Source of the DNA: Spiroplasma endosymbiont of Clivina fossor
Lineage (GTDB): Bacteria > Bacillota_I > Bacilli_A > Mycoplasmatales > Nriv7
DNA length: 64,000 bases
NCBI RefSeq assembly: GCF_964031115.1
Contig: NZ_OZ035006.1
Span: forward strand, 744,001-808,000
Reading direction: 5' to 3'
Positions within the stretch are counted from its first letter, which is position 1, and each line of letters begins with the position of its first letter. This document shows, in pieces, positions 43,945 to 54,643 of the stretch. A program made the translations under genes and the position numbers. The notes below the pieces were generated by a model. It searched no databases and had not been told where the DNA came from. It saw nothing but the letters and a program-made list of their open reading frames with translations.

Positions 43945-44273
43945 ATGAAAAATATTGAAAACATTTTCTTAAATACTAAAAAATATCTCCTAAAAGAAAC
44001 ACAAAACGCAATGCTTATTAAAGCCCCAAAAAAATACCGTGATTTAATGAACAAATCGGCATTTGGTTTCCAAAACGATTTGTTTATAAAGGAAAATATG
44101 AAAATTCAATTTGCATTGGAATAATAAAAGACAGTAAATATCAAGTAATTTCGATTAATCAAAAAGAAAAAGAAACCAAATTAATTAAAGGACAAGAATT
44201 ATTAGGTTTTTTCATTGCCGAAAAAGAAAACAACAAAAAAGATATAAATTATAACTATTTTAAAGGAGTTAAA
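43945..44273 (+). pseudogene. Plectrovirus 108-aa protein, frameshifted
   Basis: MKNIENIFLNTKKYLLKE is intact, but extra bases after ...IKAPK shift the frame. Homologue of 20341-20667. Confidence 0.65.
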
Positions 44274-44275
44274 AA

Positions 44276-44497
44276 ATGAATATTGCGATTGGAATAATAT
44301 TTATTATCATTTGCATAATGCTATTGGCATATTTTGCTTATAAAATTTATGCCAAAATAAAAATGCGAATTAAATATAAAAATGCCATTAAAAATAATAC
44401 TGGTAATTTTACAAAAGACGAAAAAGTATTTATTGCTCGCTTTGAAGAATGAGTTAAAGCTCCCAATTCAAAAGAAAATAGCGCGGATAAAAAATAA
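44276..44497 (+). CDS. Plectrovirus 73-aa membrane protein
   Basis: MNIAIGIIFIIICIMLLAYF N-terminal helix and charged tail; AAAGGAG upstream. Its stop overlaps the next start (TAATG). Confidence 0.72.
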
Positions 44498-44658
44498 TGT
44501 TTTGAAAAATTATTATGGAATTCTTAGAACTGTTTGTTCCGATAGAAAAAATGCCTGCACAAGTTGCGTTTATTGCCGGATTAATTATTATCATTACTTT
44601 TCTTTTCGCATTAATTTCAATTATGTATTTACCAATAAAAATGATTTTTGGGAGATAA
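44497..44658 (+). CDS. Plectrovirus 53-aa membrane protein
   Basis: Single hydrophobic segment as in block 1; starts inside the previous stop codon. UGA is Trp at codon 3. Confidence 0.72.
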
Positions 44659-44661
44659 AAA

Positions 44662-44892
44662 ATGACAATAAACTTAAAAGAATTTAATTGAGAACAAATT
44701 AAACAAACTTTCTGAGATTTATTTATTCAAATTACAACTATTCCGGCTCACATTACTGGTGGTAAAGAAATTAAATTAACCGAAGCACCACTTTGACTTT
44801 TAATAGCAAACATTGCTTTTTGATTCTTAACAGCGATTATGGTGTGATTTATTCTAATGCTGCTTTGAAAAACCATATCAGTATTTAGATAG
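44662..44892 (+). CDS. Plectrovirus 76-aa membrane protein
   Basis: MTINLKEFNWEQIKQTFWDL, then a C-terminal hydrophobic region rich in Trp (LLIANIAFWFLTAIMVWFI). The only copy with the full frame; block 1 stops early and block 3 has a shifted end. GGGAGATAAAAA precedes it. Confidence 0.7.
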
Positions 44893-44903
44893 AAACAAAA
44901 TTA

Positions 44904-45038
44904 ATGTCAAGAAGTTACATTGTGATGCATTCCCAAAGAAATTCAAAATTAATTAGAAAAAAAATACAATCGTGTTAAGGTTAATCGTGGTTTTAGCAAA
45001 TTTAAGAAAAACTTTGAATATAAATGATGAATGTTTTA
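44904..45038 (+). pseudogene. Plectrovirus basic peptide, frameshifted
   Basis: One extra A in the AAAAAAAA run near 44956-44963 moves the frame, which then runs open into the coat gene. The normal product is 44 aa. Confidence 0.65.
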
Positions 45039-45058
45039 AAAAGAAAGGGGGTGATTAT

Positions 45059-45304
45059 ATGATTGGAACTTTCTTGGCCGATGCACCAGCAACAGTAGAA
45101 AAAATAACAGCTAGTGACGCGACGACTAAATTATGAAATGCAATTATAACGGCATTTACTAAAATGTGAGAAATTATTGCTGTTAATATGCCACAAGTCG
45201 GTAACTTCTTTGCTGACTACTGAATATTCATTTTTCCATTTATTTTGGCAATATTCTTTATTTGCTTTAAAATGTTTGAAAAACTACTTGGAGCAGTACG
45301 CTAA
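45059..45304 (+). CDS. Plectrovirus major coat protein, 81 aa
   Basis: Intact and nearly identical to 19309-19554, with the same strong AAAGGGGGTG ribosome site. Confidence 0.82.
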
Positions 45305-45328
45305 TAAAAAAATAAAGTGAGGTGCAAG

Positions 45329-45798
45329 ATGAAATTTTGCAAATGAATAATAGAAAAAAATAACCATTTTATTGAATTAAATCGCACCTCATTTTTAATT
45401 TTATGACATTGGGGAGCAATTTGATATATTTACAACGGTTATTTTAAAAACATTGTGAGCTATTTATTTTTAGCAGGTTGTATTTTAATTTTTCTTTTTA
45501 AAATCAGTAATTTAACACAAATTAACAAAGTTATTAATTTCTTAAAAAATTCACCATTAAATATTGTGATTGGTTCATTAGGAACTGGAAAAACAGCCTT
45601 TCTAGTATACGCATCAAAATTACTAAAAAAGAAAAAATATCACATCGCCTCAACATTTCCATTACTAGAAACTCAAAAATTAAGTTTAGGGCATATGGGA
45701 TTATTAAACTTTGATTATCCAGTATTGCCAGATAAGACCTTACTTCTATGAGATGAAACCAATTTATTTTTAGAAGGAACAGATTGAGAAAAAAATAA
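45329..45798 (+). pseudogene. Plectrovirus Zot-like ATPase, truncated
   Basis: N-terminal 157 codons including the two hydrophobic stretches and Walker A GSLGTGKT. Cut after FLEGTDWEKNN by an IS1595 end, which supplies a few extra codons and a stop. Confidence 0.8.
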
Positions 45799-45876
45799 TT
45801 TTAATTTTGTCGAAAACTCTTGATAAAATAAAAAAAATCATCAACTTGATAATTTTAAAAGGCTTTTATGTAAAAT
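45799..45876 (-). mobile_element. IS1595-like copy 9, 78-bp end fragment
   Basis: Only the 3' terminal repeat and adjoining non-coding bases remain. It stops exactly where the type-1 motif of the next element begins. Confidence 0.8.
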
Positions 45877-46181
45877 GGTCGCGTTTAGTTTTCTTAGGTA
45901 TTTTTTAAAAAAGAAAAAATAATCATTTACTATAAATTATTTCAATATGCAAATTAAGTATATATTTCTTATGTATGATTTTTGTTGTAAAAAATTATTT
46001 TAATGTTGTTTTTATAAGCATTTTACTTAGTTTTTATAACCTTTTATTGAGATTATGTTTTGTTAATATTAAATATTTTGTTTTATTACTTATTTTTCAA
46101 ATAAAATGATAATTAAATTGTAATTACTTTTCTTTCAAAATTATTCAAATCTTTACCCACCTAACAAAAATTTATGCGTCC
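45877..46181. repeat. 305-bp non-coding element with type-1 and type-2 ends
   Basis: Starts GGTCGCGTTTAGTTTTC and ends in the inverse of GGACGCATAAA. The first ~120 bp match 26157-26278. The last ~40 bp match the outer end of the plectrovirus blocks. Read in reverse it also matches 59015-59279. No open frame of note. Confidence 0.75.
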
Positions 46182-46635
46182 ATATTTATCAAAAAGACCC
46201 TTTTAATAACATTGCTTTATGATCTAATGGTCGTTATTCAAGCAATCACGAACTTATTGATATTACAACAAGATATTCAACATTTTCCACAATTGGTTTA
46301 TATAATAGTGCTGACGGATGAGCATATACAAATGCTGTTGACAACTATGATTTATTATCAACTAAACAAGAGTTAATTAAAAAAATCGCTACCGTTGCTG
46401 CTAGTATGATTGCGATATTTATTACTAATGCCATTATTATTGCAATTATTATCATTACCATGATTACTAGTTGATCATTAGATCAATTTTCAAAAATGAT
46501 GGCAATATTACAAATTCAAGGTTACAAATATTGAACAATTAATAACTTAATTCTGACAATGTTTCTTCCTTCCGTATTAATTGGTTTTATTGGTGGTGTA
46601 CTACTATCTTGAACAACAGCAACAATCTTTATATT
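46182..46635 (+). pseudogene. ABC-transporter permease fragment (FtsX/MacB-like)
   Basis: About 150 codons open in one frame with UGA as Trp, without start or stop. A hydrophilic part (RYSTFSTIGLYNSADGWAYT) leads to a membrane helix (MIAIFITNAIIIAIIIITMI). A loop follows with FSKMMAILQIQGYKYWTINN, then another helix. The helix-loop-helix with ...QIQGYKYW recalls the FtsX domain of ABC exporters. Both ends are lost to mobile elements. Confidence 0.6.
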
Positions 46636-47703
46636 AGACTTCTTGCAAAATTAATTTAAAATATAATTGAATTGTTGTTTTTAATAAAAAGGTGGAATTT
46701 AAATGAAATTTAAAAAAAATAATCAAATAAGTGATAAAAATTTTTTAAGATTAACTGGTATTAAACATACTACTTTTAATAAAATGCTAGAAATTTTAAA
46801 AATAGAAGAATTAAAAAAGAGATTTCGTCGCGGAAGAACCAATAAATTATCATTAGAAAATCGTATTTTAATGACTTTAGAATATTGAAAAGAATATAGA
46901 ACTTATTTTCATATTGCAAAAAGTTATGATATTAGTGAAAGTAGTTGTTATAGAAATATCAAATGAATTGAAGACACTTTAATAAAACACCCTAATTTTC
47001 AACAACTTACTGGTCAAAAATCACTATTAAAAGATTATTTCAAAGATAAGACTGTTATAATTGATGTAACTGAAAGCCAAATCCAACGCCCAAAAAAAGA
47101 CAAAAACAGCACTACTCAGGAAAAAAGAAAAAACACACAATAAAAACACAAGTTATAATTGAAAAAGATAGTAAAAAAATTATTAGTTCTGATTTTTCTT
47201 ATGGTAAAAACCATGACTTTAAAATTTTAAAAGATTCAAAAATTAAATTTTTACCAGAAACAACTGTTTTAGTGGATTTAGGTTATCAAGGCATACAAAA
47301 AATTAATCATAATGTTTTAATTCCTAAAAGAAAATCAAAGAAAAACCCTTTAAATAAAGAAGAAAAGCAAAATAATGAGCGAATTTCAAAAATGAGAATT
47401 GTTATTGAAAATGTTTTTGCTATACTTAAAAAATTTAAAATTATTAGTGAAAAATATCGAAATCGTAGAAAAAGATTTGCTTTAAGATTTAATTTAATAG
47501 CTTCAATTTATAATTTACAACTATTAGTTTAAATATATTTGATAATTTAAAATTTCAGTCTTTTTTTATTGTAAATAATAATTTTTATTATGTTTTAATG
47601 ACAAAATATTTGTAAAAATAATCTAAAAATTATTTTAATAACACTTTTATATTTATTTTAAATTTAAAAATTATAATTATCATATTAATTTTGCAAGAAG
47701 TCT
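46636..47703 (+). mobile_element. IS5-A copy 8, complete
   Basis: 1068 bp. Left flank ends ATT in the permease gene, right flank starts ATT in IS1595 copy 10. Because the two flanks belong to different sequences, recombination between two IS5-A copies is likely. Confidence 0.92.
46703..47532 (+). CDS. IS5-family transposase (IS5-A), -1 frameshift
   Basis: Both frames are intact. One difference from the reference: Lys for Arg after LEYW. Confidence 0.83.
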
Positions 47704-48384
47704 ATTGTTATTATTATCAATTGCCATTTGAATACAGCATTTAGTATTAGTTGCGAATGGGTCAAGGTGAATTCTTCGTGGATCAGTTTTATATTTGAAA
47801 TTTCCTTTATGGATTTCTTTAATAAATGTTTCATCGATTTGGATTTTACCAGATAATTTTTTAAATTTTAATTGGGTATTTTCTAATTGTTTTGATTTCA
47901 TTAATTTTTGACGATTATATCAAGCAGTTTTTAATGTAGTTTTAATAAAACGAGAAATTGTTTTACTAGATTGCCCCAGCAATGAAATTTGAATCAATAA
48001 ATTTCATTGTTCATAATTTAAATGACTTCAATAAATAAAATGATTACGAAAAGCGTCAAAACTTGCACGGCAATTTTTACATAAACATTTTTGTTTTCCT
48101 TCTGAATTATGTCCATTTTTAACGCAATGGTAGGATTCACATTTAGGGCATTTAATACCTTGCGCTCTAAATTTTTGATCAATTTCATTTAAACGTTTTT
48201 GTTTTTTTATTAATTCTGCTTGTTGTTTGACTTTTTCATAAAATTCTAAAAATTGATCATCTGTTAAAGTATTTACTAGTTCTTGAATTATTTTTTCCAT
48301 AATTATTATCCACCTCTATCATTAAAAATATACCTAAAATTAAGTATATTCAATAAATATCAAGAGTTTTCGACAAAATTAAAA
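47704..48384 (-). mobile_element. IS1595-like copy 10, 5' two thirds
   Basis: Left part removed at IS5-A copy 8. Keeps the terminal repeat, ribosome site and ~199 codons of the transposase (start 48300) to MAIDNNNN. Confidence 0.85.
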
Positions 48385-48418
48385 AAAATTTTGGATGTTA
48401 TTTTTTTTAAATTTTAGA

Positions 48419-48424
48419 TATAAT
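48419..48424 (+). promoter_or_regulatory. -10 box of tRNA-Ser
   Basis: TATAAT 23 bp ahead of the tRNA. No clear -35 at 17-bp spacing; TTGGAT at 48391 is 22 bp away. IS1595 copy 10 ends only 34 bp upstream of the -10. Confidence 0.5.
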
Positions 48425-48447
48425 TATTTATGTGTGTTAATCACTAT

Positions 48448-48537
48448 GGAGCAGTACTCAAGTGGTTAAGAGGGCTCCCTGCTAAGGAGTTAGGTCAAGC
48501 AATTGGCGCACGAGTTCGAATCTCGTCTGCTCCGCCA
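48448..48537 (+). tRNA. tRNA-Ser(GCU)
   Basis: Acceptor stem GGAGCAG/CTGCTCC, discriminator G and encoded CCA. The anticodon arm CTCCCTGCTAAGGAG gives anticodon GCU for AGC/AGU. It has a long variable arm, typical of class II tRNA-Ser, and the T arm CGAGTTCGAATCTCG. 90 bases including CCA. Confidence 0.95.
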
Positions 48538-48566
48538 TTAATTTTAAATAATTTGATATTTGTTGT

Positions 48567-48600
48567 TAACAACTTTACTTATTGTAAAGTTGTTTTTTTG
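48567..48600 (+). terminator. Hairpin terminator after tRNA-Ser
   Basis: AACAACTTTAC-TTATT-GTAAAGTTGTT followed by TTTTTGTG: an 11-bp stem and T run 30 bp after the tRNA. Confidence 0.85.
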
Positions 48601-48607
48601 TGATATT

Positions 48608-49675
48608 AGACTTCTTGCAAAATTAATATGATAATTATAATTTTTAAATTTAAAATAAATATAAAAGTGTTATTAAAATAATTTTTAGATTATTTTTACA
48701 AATATTTTGTCATTAAAACATAATAAAAATTATTATTTACAATAAAAAAAGACTGAAATTTTAAATTATCAAATATATTTAAACTAATAGTTGTAAATTA
48801 TAAATTGAAGCTATTAAATTAAATCTTAAAGCAAATCTTTTTCTACGATTTCGATATTTTTCACTAATAATTTTAAATTTTTTAAGTATAGCAAAAACAT
48901 TTTCAATAACAATTCTCATTTTTGAAATTCGCTCATTATTTTGCTTTTCTTCTTTATTTAAAGGGTTTTTCTTTGATTTTCTTTTAGGAATTAAAACATT
49001 ATGATTAATTTTTTGTATGCCTTGATAACCTAAATCCACTAAAACAGTTGTTTCTGGTAAAAATTTAATTTTTGAATCTTTTAAAATTTTAAAGTCATGG
49101 TTTTTACCATAAGAAAAATCAGAACTAATAATTTTTTTACTATCTTTTTCAATTATAACTTGTGTTTTTATTGTGTGTTTTTTCTTTTTTCCTGAGTAGT
49201 GCTGTTTTTGTCTTTTTTTGGGCGTTGGATTTGGCTTTCAGTTACATCAATTATAACAGTCTTATCTTTGAAATAATCTTTTAATAGTGATTTTTGACCA
49301 GTAAGTTGTTGAAAATTAGGGTGTTTTATTAAAGTGTCTTCAATTCATTTGATATTTCTATAACAACTACTTTCACTAATATCATAACTTTTTGCAATAT
49401 GAAAATAAGTTCTATATTCTCTTCAATATTCTAAAGTCATTAAAATACGATTTTCTAATGATAATTTATTGGTTCTTCCGCGACGAAATCTCTTTTTTAA
49501 TTCTTCTATTTTTAAAATTTCTAGCATTTTATTAAAAGTAGTATGTTTAATACCAGTTAATCTTAAAAAATTTTTATCACTTATTTGATTATTTTTTTTA
49601 AATTTCATTTAAATTCCACCTTTTTATTAAAAACAACAATTCAATTATATTTTAAATTAATTTTGCAAGAAGTCT
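48608..49675 (-). mobile_element. IS5-A copy 9, complete
   Basis: 1068 bp with ATT on both sides (48605-48607, 49676-49678). Lies between the tRNA terminator and cls. Confidence 0.92.
48779..49608 (-). CDS. IS5-family transposase (IS5-A), -1 frameshift
   Basis: Both frames are intact, as in the reference copy. Confidence 0.83.
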
Positions 49676-49739
49676 ATTAAGATAAAATTAATACATATTT
49701 AAAAAAACAATATTTTATTTATAAGGTGGACTTAAATTA

Positions 49740-51261
49740 ATGTTAAATAAAAAAATGCGTTTAGCAATTACTTTTGTTCTTTTAGTACTTTTATTGGTGA
49801 CTTGTATTTTTATTATTGCTAAATATATTGATTGATTATGAATTATTGGTGTAGTAACAATTTCATTTGGAACTTTAACAGCATTAATTATTTTTGTTTC
49901 CAACCGACCAGCACGAACAAAAATTTCTTGAATTATTGCTGTGTATGCGTTACCAATTGTTGGTATTATAATCTTTATTATTTTTGGTCGAACTTATCGT
50001 TATACGAAAGCACAAAAGTTTTATTTAAAAAAATATCAAGATTTTTATGCTAAAGAGGATTTTAATTATACGAATAACTTTTTAAAAAATCAAATTAAAG
50101 AAGAACGAAGTATTTTACATTTGACTACTAATATATCACAAAGACCACTATATAATCATACGAAAGTTGATTTAATAACTAATGGAATTGAAAAGTTTTC
50201 GTTGTTATTTAAAGACTTAGAAAGTGCTGAAAATTATATTCATATTAATTATTTCATTTTAGATGATGGTGAAGTTTTAAAATATTTGACACAGTTATTA
50301 ATTAAAAAAACTTATCAAGGCGTTAATATTCGCTTAATTTATGATCATGCTGGAAGTTTTTTTACAGTTTATCATGATACAATTCAGAAATTAAAACGCG
50401 CTGGCGTTCATTTAAAAAGATTTTCACCGATAAATTTACCTTTTATTAGTGGTCGTAATAATTATCGTAATCATCGTAAAGATGTTATTATTGATGGCAA
50501 GATTGGTTATACGGGAGGCATTAATGTTGGTGATGCTTATTGTCATTTAAGTTCTAAATATGGCTTTTGACGCGATAGTCAAGTTCGTTTGCAAGGTAGT
50601 GCTGTTTGTAGTTTAGAGTTAATATTTTTACAGGATTGATATTTTACAACTGGCGAGTCGTTAGTGGTTTGATAAGAAATTGTTAAAAAATGAACCATAT
50701 GATGGTAAAACTAGTAATATTGTTCAGGTTATTGATGATGGCCCCAATACTTATGAAACGATTCAAAAGGATATTTATGTTAAAGTTATTTCTAGTGCTA
50801 AAAGTCGTGTTTGGTTATCGACGCCGTATTTTATCCCGACTGATGATATTGTGACGGCATTAAAAAATGCTGCTAAGTCAGGTGTTGATGTGCGATTATT
50901 AATGCCAGGAAAAACTGATAAATTTTTTATTCTTGATATTAGTCGTTCATATTATGATGAATTATTTAATTCGGGGATAAAAATTTATGAAATGAGTAAG
51001 ATTTTTAATCATTCAAAAACAGCATTAATTGATGATAATTTAGTCATTATTGGATCAACTAATTTAGATTTTCGTAGTCTTTATCACGATCATCAAACTA
51101 TTGTTATTCTTTATGGGGATGCTAATAAGCAACTAGAAAAGAATTATTTATGAGATATTGAAAGAAGTATTCTTTTAACGACATCACCGTTAAAGAAAAA
51201 AAATTGATTTTATCGGATAATGATTTTACCAATTGTTAAAATTTTTGATCCCTTATTTTAG
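49740..51261 (+). pseudogene. cls: Cardiolipin synthase, frameshifted between the two HKD motifs
   Basis: Phospholipase-D-superfamily enzyme that joins phosphatidylglycerols into cardiolipin in the membrane. About 507 aa if restored. The N-terminus has membrane segments (LAITFVLLVLLLVT and following). The first HKD motif is HRKDVIIDGKIGYTGG (~residue 243) and the second HSKTALIDDNLVIIGSTNLD (~425). The frame is zero up to about 50670 (...ESLVVW, then a stop) and shifts by +1 from about 50672 (DKKLLKNEPYDG), so one base is gained in GTGGTTTGATAAG. This is either a recent inactivating mutation or a sequencing error. AAGGTGGAC precedes the ATG. Confidence 0.88.
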
Positions 51262-51276
51262 GAAAGGAAAGTAATA

Positions 51277-51993
51277 ATGCAAAAAACGAAAAAAATTAAT
51301 AAAAAAATTGCTAAGCAGTTAGAAAAACAAGATTCTCCTGTAAGTTTAGAAAAAAAACCGGAAGTTAAAGAAAGACGAGGTTTTTTTAAACATTTATTTT
51401 CAAAAAGTGTTCCAACAGTTAATAAAGTTGATATTCATTTTGGATGAACACGAAATGCTACTAAAAGAATTATTAAGCAATTATTATTACAAAAGGTTGA
51501 TCATTTTTATTTTTATAGTTCCATTGCTAATATTTTTTATATTTTAGAGCAAGGAATTAAACCGGTAAAATCTAAGAAACTTAAAGAAAATGAAAAGTAT
51601 ATTGTTTGAACATATTTAGAAAAAGATGATCATCTTGAATTAGAATTATCTACTAGTAGTCGTCATCAATTTTGAAGTTGATGCTTAGAAAATAAGATTG
51701 ATTTAACTACGGTGGCAATTTTTTATATTGATTTAGTCAAATTATATGAAAATACTAAAAAAGATTGAGAGTTTAATAATAATTTGCAACGAGTTATCGT
51801 TAATGAACCAATTAGTGTTAATGCTATTAGAGCAATTTTAATTAAAGATATGGAAATATATAAAAGATTACAACAATATGTTTCTTATCAACAAATTGAT
51901 ATTAAAATATTTTATGGTGATAAAGATATTATTGAAGGAATTAAAGGAAAGAAGTTAAAAGTTAATAGACTTCTTGCAAAATTAATATGATAA
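51277..51993 (+). CDS. Uncharacterised protein, possibly DarT-like, C-terminus altered by IS5-A
   Basis: 238 aa as it stands. Lys-rich N-terminal ~45 residues, then a folded region with FYFYSSIANIFYILEQGIKP and RVIVNEPISVNAIRAILI. The first stretch recalls the start of DarT-type DNA ADP-ribosyltransferases (a T/S-x-I-x-N-I...IL-x-x-G pattern), but the match is weak. Without IS5-A copy 10 the protein would end ...KVNE and its stop would overlap the proS start; with it the end reads [11 protein letters not shown]. At most one native residue is lost, so function may remain. GGAAAGGAAAG precedes the ATG. Confidence 0.55.
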
Positions 51994-53034
51994 TTATAAT
52001 TTTTAAATTTAAAATAAATATAAAAGTGTTATTAAAATAATTTTTAGATTATTTTTACAAATATTTTGTCATTAAAACATAATAAAAATTATTATTTACA
52101 ATAAAAAAAGACTGAAATTTTAAATTATCAAATATATTTAAACTAATAGTTGTAAATTATAAATTGAAGCTATTAAATTAAATCTTAAAGCAAATCTTTT
52201 TCTACGATTTCGATATTTTTCACTAATAATTTTAAATTTTTTAAGTATAGCAAAAACATTTTCAATAACAATTCTCATTTTTGAAATTCGCTCATTATTT
52301 TGCTTTTCTTCTTTATTTAAAGGGTTTTTCTTTGATTTTCTTTTAGGAATTAAAACATTATGATTAATTTTTTGTATGCCTTGATAACCTAAATCCACTA
52401 AAACAGTTGTTTCTGGTAAAAATTTAATTTTTGAATCTTTTAAAATTTTAAAGTCATGGTTTTTACCATAAGAAAAATCAGAACTAATAATTTTTTTACT
52501 ATCTTTTTCAATTATAACTTGTGTTTTTATTGTGTGTTTTTTCTTTTTTCCTGAGTAGTGCTGTTTTTGTCTTTTTTTGGGTGTTGGATTTGGCTTTCAG
52601 TTACATCAATTATAACAGTCTTATCTTTGAAATAATCTTTTAATAGTGATTTTTGACCAGTAAGTTGTTGAAAATTAGGGTGTTTTATTAAAGCGTCTTC
52701 AATTCATTTGATATTTCTATAACAACTACTTTCACTAATATCATAACTTTTTGCAATATGAAAATAAGTTCTATATTCTCTTCAATATTCTAAAGTCATT
52801 AAAATACGATTTTCTAATGATAATTTATTGGTTCTTCCGCGACGAAATCTCTTTTTTAATTCTTCTATTTTTAAAATTTCTAGCATTTTATTAAAAGTAG
52901 TATGTTTAATACCAGTTAATCTTAAAAAATTTTTATCACTTATTTGATTATTTTTTTTAAATTTCATTTAAATTCCACCTTTTTATTAAAAACAACAATT
53001 CAATTATATTTTAAATTAATTTTGCAAGAAGTCT
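51967..53034 (-). mobile_element. IS5-A copy 10, complete
   Basis: 1068 bp, AAT at 51964-51966 and 53035-53037. It separates the hypothetical gene from proS at their overlap. Confidence 0.92.
52138..52967 (-). CDS. IS5-family transposase (IS5-A), -1 frameshift
   Basis: Both frames are open. Two substitutions set it apart (near 52581 and 52693), so it is slightly older than most copies. Confidence 0.82.
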
Positions 53035-53290
53035 AATGAATAAAAATCTTAATAAAATTACATCGTTGGAGGAAAATTTTAGTCAATGATATACTGATTT
53101 GATTGTAAATGGTAATCTAATTGATTATGGAGTAGTTAAAGGAGCACCAATTTTAAAACCGCATGGTTATGCAATTTGAAAAAATATTGTGAAAAATTTA
53201 GAAACCAAATTTTTAGAAGTTGAAATTCAAGATGTTTATATGCCTTTATTAATTCCTGAGAGTTTATTGAATCAAGAAAAGGAACATATT

Positions 53291-54358
53291 AGACTTCTTG
53301 CAAAATTAATATGATAATTATAATTTTTAAATTTAAAATAAATATAAAAGTGTTATTAAAATAATTTTTAGATTATTTTTACAAATATTTTGTCATTAAA
53401 ACATAATAAAAATTATTATTTACAATAAAAAAAGACTGAAATTTTAAATTATCAAATATATTTAAACTAATAGTTGTAAATTATAAATTGAAGCTATTAA
53501 ATTAAATCTTAAAGCAAATCTTTTTCTACGATTTCGATATTTTTCACTAATAATTTTAAATTTTTTAAGTATAGCAAAAACATTTTCAATAACAATTCTC
53601 ATTTTTGAAATTCGCTCATTATTTTGCTTTTCTTCTTTATTTAAAGGGTTTTTCTTTGATTTTCTTTTAGGAATTAAAACATTATGATTAATTTTTTGTA
53701 TGCCTTGATAACCTAAATCCACTAAAACAGTTGTTTCTGGTAAAAATTTAATTTTTGAATCTTTTAAAATTTTAAAGTCATGGTTTTTACCATAAGAAAA
53801 ATCAGAACTAATAATTTTTTTACTATCTTTTTCAATTATAACTTGTGTTTTTATTGTGTGTTTTTTCTTTTTTCCTGAGTAGTGCTGTTTTTGTCTTTTT
53901 TTGGGCGTTGGATTTGGCTTTCAGTTACATCAATTATAACAGTCTTATCTTTGAAATAATCTTTTAATAGTGATTTTTGACCAGTAAGTTGTTGAAAATT
54001 AGGGTGTTTTATTAAAGTGTCTTCAATTCATTTGATATTTCTATAACAACTACTTTCACTAATATCATAACTTTTTGCAATATGAAAATAAGTTCTATAT
54101 TCTCTTCAATATTCTAAAGTCATTAAAATACGATTTTCTAATGATAATTTATTGGTTCTTCCGCGACGAAATCTCTTTTTTAATTCTTCTATTTTTAAAA
54201 TTTCTAGCATTTTATTAAAAGTAGTATGTTTAATACCAGTTAATCTTAAAAAATTTTTATCACTTATTTGATTATTTTTTTTAAATTTCATTTAAATTCC
54301 ACCTTTTTATTAAAAACAACAATTCAATTATATTTTAAATTAATTTTGCAAGAAGTCT
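53291..54358 (-). mobile_element. IS5-A copy 11, complete, in proS
   Basis: 1068 bp, ATT at 53288-53290 and 54359-54361. A simple insertion. Confidence 0.93.
53462..54291 (-). CDS. IS5-family transposase (IS5-A), -1 frameshift
   Basis: Both frames are intact. Confidence 0.83.
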
Positions 54359-54643
54359 ATTCAAGGCTTTGCCCCTGAATGTGCTATTGTTACCAAAGTG
54401 GGTGACAAAAATTTAGATGAACCGTTGGTTATTAGACCAACTTCTGAAGTTTTGTTTGGGACATATTTTTCAAAAAATATTTCTAGTTATAAGGATTTAC
54501 CATTAAAATATAATCAATGAGCGAATGTTATTCGTTGAGAAAAAACAACAAGACCTTTTTTAAGAACAACAGAATTTTGGACAGGCTCTGTTTTTTTGCA
54601 AGAAGAATTAATTTATCTTAATGTTTTTAAAGGCCGAGATATT

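Larger units (their letters stand above)
43434..45798 (+). mobile_element. Plectrovirus-derived block 2
   Basis: Begins at GGACGCATAAAG, then the viral intergenic region and genes in the same order as block 1, up to the middle of the Zot-like gene, where an IS1595 3' end joins. Several genes are frameshifted. Confidence 0.85.
53036..54643 (+). pseudogene. proS: Prolyl-tRNA synthetase, broken by IS5-A and an IS256-end scar
   Basis: Class II synthetase. N-terminal part at 53036-53290 (SLEENFSQWYTDLIVNGNLI, KPHGYAIWKNI, YMPLLIPESLL). It continues after IS5-A copy 11 at 54362 ([41 protein letters not shown]). Removing the IS and one ATT restores the frame exactly. After RTTEF the conserved WQEGH motif is missing. 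Instead the DNA reads GAATTTTGGACAGGCTC, the IS256 terminal sequence, then ~60 bp of unrelated sequence up to IS5-A copy 12. Only the first ~165 of about 480 residues remain. The gene is essential, so another copy must exist or the assembly is wrong here. Confidence 0.88.
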
